A DNA stretch of 64,000 bases from Candidatus Aegiribacteria sp. MLS_C. GTDB taxonomy: Bacteria > Fermentibacterota > Fermentibacteria > Fermentibacterales > JCC-6. Positions 10,118 to 19,122 of the stretch are shown in pieces (position 1 is the stretch's first letter; every line of letters begins with the position of its first letter). The stretch is taken from the NCBI GenBank assembly GCA_002030045.1, contig LQBI01000001.1:207538-271537 (forward strand), read 5' to 3'. Below the pieces are notes generated by a model, which made no database searches, was not told the DNA's origin, and saw nothing but the letters and a program-made list of their open reading frames with translations. A program made the position numbers and the translations under genes.

Positions 10118-11005
10118 ATGCTGGCGACCGTTCTGTCAACTGATCCCGTACCCGGAGTCTACGGCGCAGGTGTCTCCGATACCCTGGCAAGGATCGACTC
10201 AGGCGGCCGGTTCACGGCCACCTTCCTTTGCGAGGGCATACCGGGCGCCGACGGCATAGCGGTGTCTGAGGACGGTTCGGTCCTCGTGCTCTCGGAGACC
10301 TCCGGGAGCCTTTACCGCATCGGCCGCAGAGGCGGGAGTGAAGAACTGCTGTCGGGTCTGGACCACCCCGAAGGGCTTGCCATTTCGGATGAGGGCGGGA
10401 TCCTGGTCACCGAGGACACGGCCCGCGGCAGGGCCCTGCTGCTTCACCCGACCGGGCGGATCCAGGTACTGGCGGAGAGTCTCCTCTACTCTGAGGGAAT
10501 AGTGCTCACACCGGGAGGAGAGGTGTTGGTAACCGAGTCCTCCGCAGAGACCGGCTCCCTGCCCTTCGAGACAAGAGTGTCCAGCGTGAGTTCCGGGGAT
10601 GTGCTGTTCGAATCCCTCTTCCTGTGGAGCCTTTCGGACATGGTCGTGGATCCCTCAGGGGTGGTGTACGCCTGCAACGAGACTTCCGGCCTTCCTTTCG
10701 TAAGTCAGTCCGTGATCAGGATAGACCCTGCCTCGGGAAGCTGGGAGGTCTTCGTCAGAGGTCTCAGTTCATGCGAGGGGATATGCGCCTCTCCAGGCAC
10801 CTTCTTCCCTCTCCTGGTGGCGGAGGAGGACATCGGCGGAGGGGAAGGCAGGGTCGTGTCCGTAGACTCCTCGGGTGCCGTCTCCGAGGTCGCACGGGGT
10901 TTCCTCAACATAGAGGACGTCGCAGTGGACACCTCGGGAAGGATCTTCGTCAGCGAGGACACCTCGGGAGCGGTGATCATGCTTTCACCTGTTCGGGGGC
11001 GGTGA
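10118..11005 (+). CDS. Secreted beta-propeller (NHL/SMP-30-like) protein
   Basis: About 295 aa of repeating four-strand blades with DGIAVSEDGSVLVLSE, HPEGLAISDEGGILVTED, SDMVVDPSGVVYACNE and EDVAVDTSGRIFVSED, typical of NHL/SMP-30-like six-bladed propellers. It probably binds a ligand outside the cytoplasm; no enzyme motif stands out. ATG 10118 is the only ordinary start, but the strong GGAGGAGG at 10087-10094 is more than 20 nt away. A GTC at 10103 has correct spacing and would give a better signal peptide (MRAVLMLATVLS). Convergent with the aspartyl-protease gene; the two stops form TGATCA (11003-11008). Confidence 0.72.
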   Translation: MLATVLSTDPVPGVYGAGVSDTLARIDSGGRFTATFLCEGIPGADGIAVSEDGSVLVLSETSGSLYRIGRRGGSEELLSGLDHPEGLAISDEGGILVTEDTARGRALLLHPTGRIQVLAESLLYSEGIVLTPGGEVLVTESSAETGSLPFETRVSSVSSGDVLFESLFLWSLSDMVVDPSGVVYACNETSGLPFVSQSVIRIDPASGSWEVFVRGLSSCEGICASPGTFFPLLVAEEDIGGGEGRVVSVDSSGAVSEVARGFLNIEDVAVDTSGRIFVSEDTSGAVIMLSPVRGR

Positions 11006-12829
11006 TCAGGGCACGAGTCTGCCGGTCACCAGCTCCAGCCCGGTCTCGTCGCCTCCGCGCCGAATGCCCAGGACCACCGGCACGTCCTCTCTGTCCGGCA
11101 GCAGCCCGGTTATTCCATGCAGGTCCTCCCCTGATACGGGAGCGCCGTCGACTGATACCAGCATGTCACCCTCCCTTAGACCCGCGCGTTCCGCCGGTGA
11201 TCCGGTCACCACAGACCTTACACGGAGCATCCCCTCACGGATCTCCAGACCCATTCCCGTCAGCGTCTCGGGCATCCCCGTCTCGAAGAGAGACGAGGGC
11301 TGGAGGATAAGCAGTCCCGAGTCGTAGTCCATGGTCACAGCGAAGCGGCTGAGAACGCCGCTGCCCAGGATGCCGTCGAATCCGCTGAGGATCTCGCCGC
11401 CGTCGAAACTGCTGCAGAGGCCTCCCGGGACCTTGTAATCCCCCAGCGTCACCGTGGAGACCCTGAAACCGGCTATCGAATCCGTTCCACCGATCCCCTC
11501 CATCTCGGTATCGAAGGTGGGTCTGCCCGCCAGGAAGCCGGGATGTGCATCGAAGAAGGAGGGCGTAAGGTGGATGTTGCCGCCAGCGCCGGTATCGACG
11601 ATGAGCCTGACGGGCACCGAGTCCTCCAGAACTGCATTCACAGAGAGCAGCCCCATGCTCCTCTCCGCGTGCAGCACCGATGCGCCTTCCTCCGGAATGC
11701 CGGAGGTGCCGGGTTCCCGGAGGGTTATGGTCTCCCTGCCGTAGTCTATACGGGTCGCGAACCGGCTGAGGAAGTCGTATCCGAGGATGAGGTCGATCCT
11801 CTGGCCCGTGGCTGAATAGAACTGGTCGGCCAGTGGCATCACCGCCAGTGTCTGGTCCCTCACAACCGCCCCTGCGGCCGAGTACTCATCCACCCGGGCG
11901 AAGGAGAACTCCCTGGTCCCGCCTATTCCGCTGGCCGGAAGCCTGCCGGTACCCTCGAGGCCCAGACGGCTGGCCAGGGCGCTGTCCAAGACGGTGGCTC
12001 CCGCGCCGCTGTCCAGAAGAATGTTCACCCGCTGTCCCTGAACCGTTCCGTCCAGGTAGAGGTGTTCGCCCATGATGCGGACCGGGTACTCCTCTCCCTG
12101 TCCCTCCAGCGACCAGTCCGCGGTCCCCGAGGTCAGGACGAAGATGGACTCGGGTACCGGGACATTGTACTCGGTGAGCAGATTGTGGGTCTCCATGGTC
12201 TGTCCCAGGGCAGGAATGATGCTGACGCTGTACGAGGGCGTCATGATACCGTCGATATCCGTGTACCCTCCGGGATAGCTCCTGACCTCGATCCCCATCG
12301 TGGCTGCCCTCATCATCACCGGGAGCCAGTCCTCCCTCGAATGGTAGAACACCACGTTGGGATGGTCCTTCAGGGTTACCGAAACCGCTGTCACGCCGTC
12401 CAGAAGGGTGTCGGCCCCCGGCGAGGCCAGTGCCGTATTCAGAAGGTAGTCGTAGAACACGGTCATCCTGGACAGTTCCATCTGGTCCCTCTCCTCGATG
12501 CCTCCGGGGGAAAGGTGGCCGTTCCGGTCCACCGTCCATACACTGTCTTCCCTGATGAGCACCTCCTGCCGTACAGGACCCAGCTCCGTGACGTTTAGAC
12601 CGGTGAAGGGTTCCCTTACCCACCATGATTCCGATATTCCGGACATGCCTGCCATCGAGAGGCTGTCTACCGTGTGTATCACATGGAGTCCGCTCAGCGC
12701 CTCCCTGCCGCCGGCGGCCTCAAGGCATCTTTCCAGGATGTCTTCACCAGATGTGCGGGGCGCCTCACCGCATCCCTGCAGAACGAGAAGCAGGGACATC
12801 AGCGAGCTTTTCAGGAGCGAGAGCTTCAT
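11006..12829 (-). CDS. Lipoprotein with tandem retropepsin-like aspartyl protease domains and a PDZ domain
   Basis: 607 aa. The signal peptide ends in the lipobox LVLQGC (lipidated Cys20). Two retroviral-type aspartyl protease repeats follow: LLDSGAGATVLDS at about 271-283 (catalytic D273) and IVDTGAGGNIHLT at about 410-422 (D412), each followed by a hydrophobic-Gly pair (LILGYDFL, GILGSGVL). Tandem repeats could pair into one active site inside a single chain. A PDZ domain occupies 525-600 (PAERAGLREGDMLVSVDG). Residues 25-230 are an N-terminal region like that of TPM/lipoprotein-carrier-type secreted proteins. ATG 12829 was chosen because it gives the lipoprotein signal. It is the last gene of a three-gene minus operon. 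Confidence 0.86.
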   Translation of the reverse strand: MKLSLLKSSLMSLLLVLQGCGEAPRTSGEDILERCLEAAGGREALSGLHVIHTVDSLSMAGMSGISESWWVREPFTGLNVTELGPVRQEVLIREDSVWTVDRNGHLSPGGIEERDQMELSRMTVFYDYLLNTALASPGADTLLDGVTAVSVTLKDHPNVVFYHSREDWLPVMMRAATMGIEVRSYPGGYTDIDGIMTPSYSVSIIPALGQTMETHNLLTEYNVPVPESIFVLTSGTADWSLEGQGEEYPVRIMGEHLYLDGTVQGQRVNILLDSGAGATVLDSALASRLGLEGTGRLPASGIGGTREFSFARVDEYSAAGAVVRDQTLAVMPLADQFYSATGQRIDLILGYDFLSRFATRIDYGRETITLREPGTSGIPEEGASVLHAERSMGLLSVNAVLEDSVPVRLIVDTGAGGNIHLTPSFFDAHPGFLAGRPTFDTEMEGIGGTDSIAGFRVSTVTLGDYKVPGGLCSSFDGGEILSGFDGILGSGVLSRFAVTMDYDSGLLILQPSSLFETGMPETLTGMGLEIREGMLRVRSVVTGSPAERAGLREGDMLVSVDGAPVSGEDLHGITGLLPDREDVPVVLGIRRGGDETGLELVTGRLVP

Positions 12830-12843
12830 CGGTACCTCCCTCT

Positions 12844-13842
12844 TTATCTCCGGTAACGGGTGAGCGAGAGCGGGAAGACCTCGAACAGAGATTCGACGGA
12901 GCGGTGAAGGAACGAGGCTTCCATCGAGACCGACAGGTTGCCGTCGGGCTCCGAGAAGTAGGCGGAGACCTCGTGGCCTTCCGTGCTCTCGAGGTCCCAC
13001 AGTGGAATGACGTCGGTGGGGCAGTGGGCGATCCCCCTCATGGAATCAACGTGGAATAGGGACACGTCCAGCGGCAGCATGTCAGGGAGAAGCAGGTTCC
13101 ACGCGTGGAATACCAGAGTGTCCCCGGGTTCCCTCAGCAGACCTCCGGTGACCGACAGGGCAACGCCTCCGGCCGCCGCCGAATCGCGGAGCGCCATGGC
13201 GAGACCCAGGCAGGGTCCGGGACCCTCCGGTTCCTCCGGCACCTGTATGGACCTCATCATTCCCGCGATACCGTCCAGTCCGTCTTCGCCCATGCGTGAT
13301 TCCAGATCGGAGCCGATCGGTCTGTACGTGAAAGGGACCTGAACTATTCTGAGAACCAGGGGGAGCACGGCGGTGGATCCGGGTTCCAGTCGGTACACCG
13401 GCGCCTCCATTACGGACCCGTCAGCGCGGAAGGCGCCGGTGACGATCTCGAGGGACTGGTAGGGCGGGTGGGCCGTCGGCAGAGGTATCCTGACCGATAC
13501 CTCCTCTATACGCTCCCCGCCGGTATTCGAGATCCGGGTGACTATCACCAGGACGTTATCAAGTAGTTCCGAACCCTTTATTCTCCGGTGGAGCCACTCC
13601 CTGATCGATTCGTCGTCCGATGACCCGTAGGCCACCCTGAATACGGATGCGGCCCTGGAAAAGTTGCCGGAGACCTCGAGAAGGCTTCCGAAGTCTATCA
13701 CGGTACGTCCTCCCTCCCTGGCCGCCAGCTCGGCGAAGAGAACCGCCTCCTCGGGTACCTCGGCGAGCGTGACGAGGTTCCAGCTGGAATCCGAGGGCGA
13801 GTAGCCGAAAGCCAGCAGCACGGAGAAGATGAGGGGTATCAA
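12844..13842 (-). CDS. Secreted transglutaminase-like superfamily protein
   Basis: 332 aa. A signal peptide (MIPLIFSVLLAFGYS) is followed by a TPR-like stretch and a beta-rich domain. At about 205-265 it has the transglutaminase-like order Cys-His-Asp: GPCLGLAMALRDSAAAGG, VFHAWNLLLP and PLDVSLFHVD, as in bacterial cysteine-protease-like transglutaminase folds. It may hydrolyse or cross-link peptide bonds in the periplasm. TTG 13842 overlaps the stop of the permease gene upstream (TTGA), and 14 nt separate it from the aspartyl-protease gene, so the three are probably co-expressed. Confidence 0.68.
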   Translation of the reverse strand: MIPLIFSVLLAFGYSPSDSSWNLVTLAEVPEEAVLFAELAAREGGRTVIDFGSLLEVSGNFSRAASVFRVAYGSSDDESIREWLHRRIKGSELLDNVLVIVTRISNTGGERIEEVSVRIPLPTAHPPYQSLEIVTGAFRADGSVMEAPVYRLEPGSTAVLPLVLRIVQVPFTYRPIGSDLESRMGEDGLDGIAGMMRSIQVPEEPEGPGPCLGLAMALRDSAAAGGVALSVTGGLLREPGDTLVFHAWNLLLPDMLPLDVSLFHVDSMRGIAHCPTDVIPLWDLESTEGHEVSAYFSEPDGNLSVSMEASFLHRSVESLFEVFPLSLTRYRR

Positions 13843-15062
13843 CTCTCGAGCCCTCTCACAGGGTCCAGTCCGGCGGCCTTCATGGCCGGAACGATCCCGG
13901 ACCCCAGGCTCAGCAGGAAAGCCAGTGAGGCCACCGTCAGCACCTGCATGGGGGATACGTGAACCGGGATGTTCTGGTGAAAGGAGTACACATCGGGAAG
14001 GGAGATCAGGCCGGTGCTCCCTATCACCCAGCAGCCGGCCAGGCCCAGCATGGTCCCCGCCAGTACACCCGCTATGCCCACTACGATCCCCTCCCAGAGG
14101 AATATCCTGAAGACGAGCCTGCTTCCGGCACCCATGGCCTTCAGTACTGCGATGTCCTTGCGCCTCTCGATCACCGATCTCGAGATGGTCCCTATGATGT
14201 TGAAGGTGGCTACGAGGGTTATCAGGAGCAGGGCCAGGAAGGCCCCCATCCTCTCCAGCTCCATCGAAGCGGTCAGGTCGGGGTTCAGCTCCCTCCAGCT
14301 CCTGACGGAGGTGCCGGCGGGAAGCAGCGGCGTGAGTGTTTCCGAGGCGCTTTCCGGGGATACGCCTTCTGCCGGGTATATCTTGATTCCGCTGTAGCCG
14401 CCCTCAGGAAGGTACATGCTGCGGGCCAGGTCGATATGCACCCATGCCAGGGTCTCGTCGTTGACGGGGAGTCCCGTTTCCAGAGCGCCGGTGAGCACTG
14501 CCCTCCCGATGGCGTGGCCCCTTCCGGAGAAGAAGGCCCTGGGAGGGAATATGAATACCGTGTCGTCCACCGAGTGGAAGAACTCCTCCGCCAGGTAGAG
14601 TCCCATGATGATGGCGTCTCCCCCCCCGGGAGCAGTGAGACGGAGTTCCCCGTAGGAAAGGGCGTCGGACATCCTGTCTCCCGCGAACTCCCTTTCCGGG
14701 TCGACGCCGCGGACCCTGCAGCCGGTATCCACTCCCCTGGCAGGCATCCTCAGTATCGCCTCGCCCTGGACGAAGGGAGAGGCCAGATCTATCTCCTCCA
14801 GTGTTTCCATGGTGACAAGCAGGTCTTCGGACATCATGAAGGATGAGCCGCTGTCCGGCAGGATGGTCAGGGGCGCGTCAACGTTGATCACGGAATCCTC
14901 GATGAACCCTTCCAGACCGGACATCACGCTCATGACGACTATGAGGGCTCCCACTCCCAGGGCCACGCCGGCTATGCTGACCACCGTGGAGAAGGCCAGG
15001 TGTTTCCTCCTTGGATGCCTTCGGAGGTATCTCCATGCCAGGTGAAGGGAAAGCCAGTTCAT
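13839..15062 (-). CDS. LolC/LolE-type lipoprotein-releasing ABC permease
   Basis: 407 aa. The order is that of MacB-PCD/FtsX permeases: a first membrane helix (TVVSIAGVALGVGALIVVMSVMSGLEGF, about 27-54), a periplasmic domain of about 210 residues, and three C-terminal helices starting near 265 with ERRKDIAVLKAMGAGSRLVFRIFLWEG. The opening LAWRYLRRHPRRK is the LolC/E N-terminal motif. It would extract lipoproteins from the inner membrane together with a LolD ATPase, which is not in this window. ATG 15062 is preferred to GTG 15068. First gene of the minus operon with a transglutaminase-like protein and a lipoprotein protease. Confidence 0.88.
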   Translation of the reverse strand: MNWLSLHLAWRYLRRHPRRKHLAFSTVVSIAGVALGVGALIVVMSVMSGLEGFIEDSVINVDAPLTILPDSGSSFMMSEDLLVTMETLEEIDLASPFVQGEAILRMPARGVDTGCRVRGVDPEREFAGDRMSDALSYGELRLTAPGGGDAIIMGLYLAEEFFHSVDDTVFIFPPRAFFSGRGHAIGRAVLTGALETGLPVNDETLAWVHIDLARSMYLPEGGYSGIKIYPAEGVSPESASETLTPLLPAGTSVRSWRELNPDLTASMELERMGAFLALLLITLVATFNIIGTISRSVIERRKDIAVLKAMGAGSRLVFRIFLWEGIVVGIAGVLAGTMLGLAGCWVIGSTGLISLPDVYSFHQNIPVHVSPMQVLTVASLAFLLSLGSGIVPAMKAAGLDPVRGLES

Positions 15063-15268
15063 AAGCACCCCCGGAAGAGGTTGTTGACAGACAGGGGCTG
15101 CGCTGTCCCGGACCGCTCGAAGCCCAGCCTGTTGGTGACCATCGACCGGTAATATAGTTAACCCTGTCCTTCGGAACGGAGCGCCTCCATGGAATCAGCG
15201 GCGCAGATGTCCGGAAGACTCGGCCTGGTGCGCCGAAAACAGGAACATATATACTCAGCAGGAGTTAT

Positions 15269-15343
15269 ATGACTGTAAAAAGCTGGTCTTGCCGGACCCG
15301 CTGCATTGCTGGAAGCCCCCACCGGACAAGGAGACGGATTTGA
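15269..15343 (+). CDS. Possible 24-residue leader peptide ahead of the C25 peptidase gene
   Basis: ATG 15269 follows GGAG (15261-15264) and opens a 24-codon basic frame (MTVKSWSCRTRCIAG...) that stops at TGA 15341-15343. The stop overlaps the TTG start of the large peptidase gene (TTGA at 15340-15343). This arrangement fits translational coupling. The peptide is not recognised and could be chance. Confidence 0.35.
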   Translation: MTVKSWSCRTRCIAGSPHRTRRRI

Positions 15344-18300
15344 TCGCCGCCCTAATGAGCTTGATTATGCTGGCCGCAGCCACGGACCGTGAAGCTGTGG
15401 ATTTCACAGAATCCGGACCCGACGGCTGCACGATGACCATCCGGGTGGAACCTCCATCCTACAGGGTCTACCGGGACAGGTGGTATCCCGTTGTGCACGG
15501 CATGACCGGAACCTGCCTGCCGGGACTTCCCGTGCTTCCCGCGGTCACCGTCTACGTGCCGGTCCCTCCGGACTGCGATCCGGAAATGGAATACGACCAC
15601 TCCGGCAGGATCCAGCTGGATATACCGGGTCCTCTGCTGGTCACTCCCGTGGCGGTCGGGAGCGGCCTCGAGACGGAATGGGAGATCCCTGAAGCCGAGA
15701 GGGGGGCGGCCCTTCCGGAGATGGTGGAGGTGAGGACTTTCCAACTGGCGGGTACCAGGGTGGCGGCGGTCACCGTTCACCCGTTCTCCGGAATGGACGA
15801 TGGCTGGATCCCTTCCAGCATCCAGGTCCGGCTGCACTGGCCCAGGACGGGTGGAAGCAGGAGCCCTGACACGCCCCTCCTCAGGGTTCTCTGCGCCGGT
15901 GGTCTCGAGTACTGGCCCGCAGGGAGGACCTCCGACGGTCCCGGACCCTTCTGGGGCAGACCCTGGGCAAGGATGGCCATCTCCGCCTCCGGCATCTACA
16001 TCGTTACCGGCTCGCAGCTGGAGGACGCAGGCGTGGGAATAGCCGGTGCGCCTTCCAGGAGCCTCAGGGTCCTGACCGGTCCCGGCCTTATGTTCGACCT
16101 GGACGATCCTGCGGCGGAGCATCAGCCCGTTGAGGTCCCAGTGGAGGTAATGGACGGCGGGGACGGCATATTCGACGAGTCGGACTCCCTGAAGTTCTTC
16201 GGTCGCGGTCTGTCCAGGCTCGATCTGGAGGGTGAGGGTGCAACGCCGCGCAGGACGATGCACCGCTATGCGGACCACAACGTCTACTGGCTCACGTGGG
16301 GGGCCGAGGACGGTCTCAGGGTGGATACGGTGGAAGCGCTTCCCGACGGTTCCCCCCAGTGGGGGGACAGTCTAAGGTACGATATATGGCAGGAACAGGA
16401 CTACCTCTGGGTCGGAGGCCAGGATTCCCTTACGGGATGGGTATGGACGCAGCTCTTCGAGGGTATCCCCAGCTATTTCTACTTCAGCACCCCCTCCGCC
16501 GACGGAAGCGGCAGTGTGCGTTTCCTGATGGTGCCGGAGACAGGGAACAACGGACCCCACGAGATGACTGCGGAACTCAACGGTGACGTGATAGGAGATA
16601 CGGTCTGGACCACTGACGATCCCAGGGAATTCCTCTTCGATGGACTCGACCTCGATCCCTCAATGAACCTGCTCAAGGTAACTGTGGACGAATCCCCGGG
16701 GAAGTTGTACCTGGACTACATGATGGCCGATTATTCCCGAAGGCTCGACTATGCCGCCAGCCGCATGCTGAGTTTCGCCGGCGCGGTGCCCGGGAGGTAC
16801 ACCCTCTCACTCGGTGGAGCGCTCTCGTCCTCGTCGCTCCTTGACCTTTCCGATCCCGGGAATCCGGTGAGGATCAGGGGGCAGCTCTCCGGCGCCCTTC
16901 TCGAGACCAGCATGGACATCGACCGGAGCAGGTGTCTCTGGCTCGAAGGGGAGGAAGGCTACCGTGTGCCGGATTCCATTACCTCAGCTGAACCCGGCAG
17001 GATAATGGGCAGCGTCGTCGAGGGGGAGGTCGCCATTGTGGTGGCCGACCAGCTCATGGAGGCGGCCCAGCCCCTGGAGACGATCTACGCTGGCAGGGGG
17101 CGCACAGCGGCGGTGGTGGCCGCAGGTGAGGTCTACGACGAGTTCGGGCAGGGCATCAGGGACCCGGGCGCCATAAGGTCCTTCTTCCGCTATACGCAGG
17201 ACTCCTGGAGCCAGCCTGCGGAAGCCCTGCTCCTGGTTGGGGACGGCTCCTACGATCCAATGATGCATGTCACCTCAAATCCCACGCTCATACCGATATG
17301 CCTCGATCTGGTCTCTTCTGCCGGGACCAATATCGACGACCGGTACGTCATCGCCCACGAGAACGGGGAGCTGCCCGAGGTCCCGGTATCCCGCATTCCC
17401 GTCTCCTCGGCCGCCGAACTCTCCGGATACCTGGCCAAGCTGATGTCCTACGACGGCCGCCAGGCCTCCGGGCAGTGGGAGAACAGGGTGATACTGGCTG
17501 CGGACGATGAATGGGGCAACTACAGTGTCAACGAGTACGATCACACTGAGAGCTGCGAACTCCTTGCGGACACCATACTGCCGTCAAGGCTTGACAGGGA
17601 GAAGTTCTACCTCATCGAGTTCCCGTGGCCTCCGGGGACCACTCCCTCAGGGGTCCACCCGGAGAAACCGGAGGCCCGCCAGGCGTTCATTCAGGAACTG
17701 TCGGAAGGCTGCGCCGGAATGATCTTCTTCGGCCACGGTTCCTACGGACAGCTGGCCCACGAGAAGATACTGGTCTCCAGCGACGTGCAGGTCATCGACA
17801 ACGGGGGACGCCTGCCGGTGATGATATTCGCCAGCTGCGACCTGGCCCATTTCGACATGTCATCGGCAAAGTGCCTTGCCGAGGACTTCCTCCTCATTCC
17901 CGGATCGGGCTCGGTGGTGTCCATAGGTTCCACGCGGGAGTCCTACTCCGGCCAGAACGAGGACCTGTTCGCCGGCTACTATTATTACCAGTACGGAGAT
18001 GACGACCTCACCGTCGGAGAGTCCATGTGGGCGGCGAAGGTGGTCTACGCGCCGATCCAGTACTACAACAGCAGGCTCTACGTGACCCTTGGGGACGGAG
18101 GGATCCTCCCTGTCGGCTCATCCTCCGAGGGATGCAGTTTCGACGTCGAGGGTGATTCCCTCTACCGCGGCCGTATGAACACCGTCTACGGAGAGTTTAC
18201 CTCGGGCTCCTCCGGCTTCGTCCGGGTGACCGAGAGCGGCATGCAGTCCAGCTACAGCGGCCTGGGTTCAGGTTCGGTGGACTATCTACATTACGGGTCC

Positions 18301-19122
18301 GATGTATACCAGGGACTCGTAAGTAGTGACGGGACCGGCTTCACCGTACCTTTCTTCATGCCCGTCCAGGCCGACACCGGATCGTACTCCAGGGGTTCGG
18401 CGGTGGGGCTGTGTTCCGGCGGCAGCCAGGTGGCCCACAGGGAATGGATACGCGTTCTGGACGACGGTGTCCATGATCAGGATTCCCTTCCTCCGGAGAT
18501 AGAGATGTGGCTGGAGGGCCACAGAGGGGAGGACCATCCCTCGGTGAGCGGCCAGACGACCATCTGGGGTATAATCTCCGATCCCAGCGGTGTATGTGCC
18601 ATGGGGGCCGGAGCCGGAAGGTCGGTACTGCTGAGCCTTGACTCCCAGGGCTTCGACGTGAGCAGGTATTTCCAGTACAGACCAGACAGCTATACAACCG
18701 GAGAACTGGAGTACGCACTCCCCGAGATGACGGAGGGGGAACACCGGCTCATACTGGCCGCCTGGGACGGAATGGGCAACGCAGGGAGGGACACGCTCGA
18801 CTTCAGCGTGGTCCAGGCCCCGGACGAACTCCTCTCTTCCGTATTCGCATATCCGAACCCCGGTGCCGGACAGAGATGTTTCAGTTTCGAGGCCGCCGTC
18901 TCCGGTACGGCCGGAATAAAGGTATACACGGTCTCGGGCAGATGCATCTGGAATGAGACTGTCATCTGCCGTGAAGGATACAACCAGGTCGTCTGGAACG
19001 GCCTCGACATGGACGGCGACCCTCCGGCCTCGGGTCCCTATGTCTACAGGGTGGATCTCTCCACCCTGAACGGATCCTCCGCCTCATTCACCGGGATCCT
19101 CGCCGTGATGAACGAGGAATGA
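15340..19122 (+). CDS. Secreted gingipain-family (C25) cysteine peptidase, copy 1
   Basis: 1260 aa. TTG 15340 has AAGGAG six bases ahead and gives a signal peptide (MIAALMSLIMLAAA). A propeptide-like beta-rich region (about 30-560) precedes the peptidase C25 domain (about 570-930). The catalytic His is in FFGHGSYGQLAHE (His799) and the catalytic Cys in MIFASCDLAHFD (Cys833). The end carries YPNPGAGQRCFSFEA and a FlgD/Ig-like domain (VVWNGLDMDGDPPASGPYVY), the kind used for type-IX-like secretion or surface sorting. It is head of a six-gene unit whose second gene overlaps by ATGA. It is a close paralogue of the gene at 19880. Confidence 0.9.
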   Translation: MIAALMSLIMLAAATDREAVDFTESGPDGCTMTIRVEPPSYRVYRDRWYPVVHGMTGTCLPGLPVLPAVTVYVPVPPDCDPEMEYDHSGRIQLDIPGPLLVTPVAVGSGLETEWEIPEAERGAALPEMVEVRTFQLAGTRVAAVTVHPFSGMDDGWIPSSIQVRLHWPRTGGSRSPDTPLLRVLCAGGLEYWPAGRTSDGPGPFWGRPWARMAISASGIYIVTGSQLEDAGVGIAGAPSRSLRVLTGPGLMFDLDDPAAEHQPVEVPVEVMDGGDGIFDESDSLKFFGRGLSRLDLEGEGATPRRTMHRYADHNVYWLTWGAEDGLRVDTVEALPDGSPQWGDSLRYDIWQEQDYLWVGGQDSLTGWVWTQLFEGIPSYFYFSTPSADGSGSVRFLMVPETGNNGPHEMTAELNGDVIGDTVWTTDDPREFLFDGLDLDPSMNLLKVTVDESPGKLYLDYMMADYSRRLDYAASRMLSFAGAVPGRYTLSLGGALSSSSLLDLSDPGNPVRIRGQLSGALLETSMDIDRSRCLWLEGEEGYRVPDSITSAEPGRIMGSVVEGEVAIVVADQLMEAAQPLETIYAGRGRTAAVVAAGEVYDEFGQGIRDPGAIRSFFRYTQDSWSQPAEALLLVGDGSYDPMMHVTSNPTLIPICLDLVSSAGTNIDDRYVIAHENGELPEVPVSRIPVSSAAELSGYLAKLMSYDGRQASGQWENRVILAADDEWGNYSVNEYDHTESCELLADTILPSRLDREKFYLIEFPWPPGTTPSGVHPEKPEARQAFIQELSEGCAGMIFFGHGSYGQLAHEKILVSSDVQVIDNGGRLPVMIFASCDLAHFDMSSAKCLAEDFLLIPGSGSVVSIGSTRESYSGQNEDLFAGYYYYQYGDDDLTVGESMWAAKVVYAPIQYYNSRLYVTLGDGGILPVGSSSEGCSFDVEGDSLYRGRMNTVYGEFTSGSSGFVRVTESGMQSSYSGLGSGSVDYLHYGSDVYQGLVSSDGTGFTVPFFMPVQADTGSYSRGSAVGLCSGGSQVAHREWIRVLDDGVHDQDSLPPEIEMWLEGHRGEDHPSVSGQTTIWGIISDPSGVCAMGAGAGRSVLLSLDSQGFDVSRYFQYRPDSYTTGELEYALPEMTEGEHRLILAAWDGMGNAGRDTLDFSVVQAPDELLSSVFAYPNPGAGQRCFSFEAAVSGTAGIKVYTVSGRCIWNETVICREGYNQVVWNGLDMDGDPPASGPYVYRVDLSTLNGSSASFTGILAVMNEE

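Noticed and set aside
5296-11008. TGATCA at the meeting point of convergent stops (5296-5301 and 11003-11008)
   Set aside because: TGA facing TGA gives this palindrome automatically when genes abut; two cases are not evidence of a site.
15084-15089. TTGACA as a -35 box upstream of the first C25 gene
   Set aside because: No -10-like hexamer lies 16-18 bp downstream; TATACT at 15250 is too far from it and would leave too short a leader.
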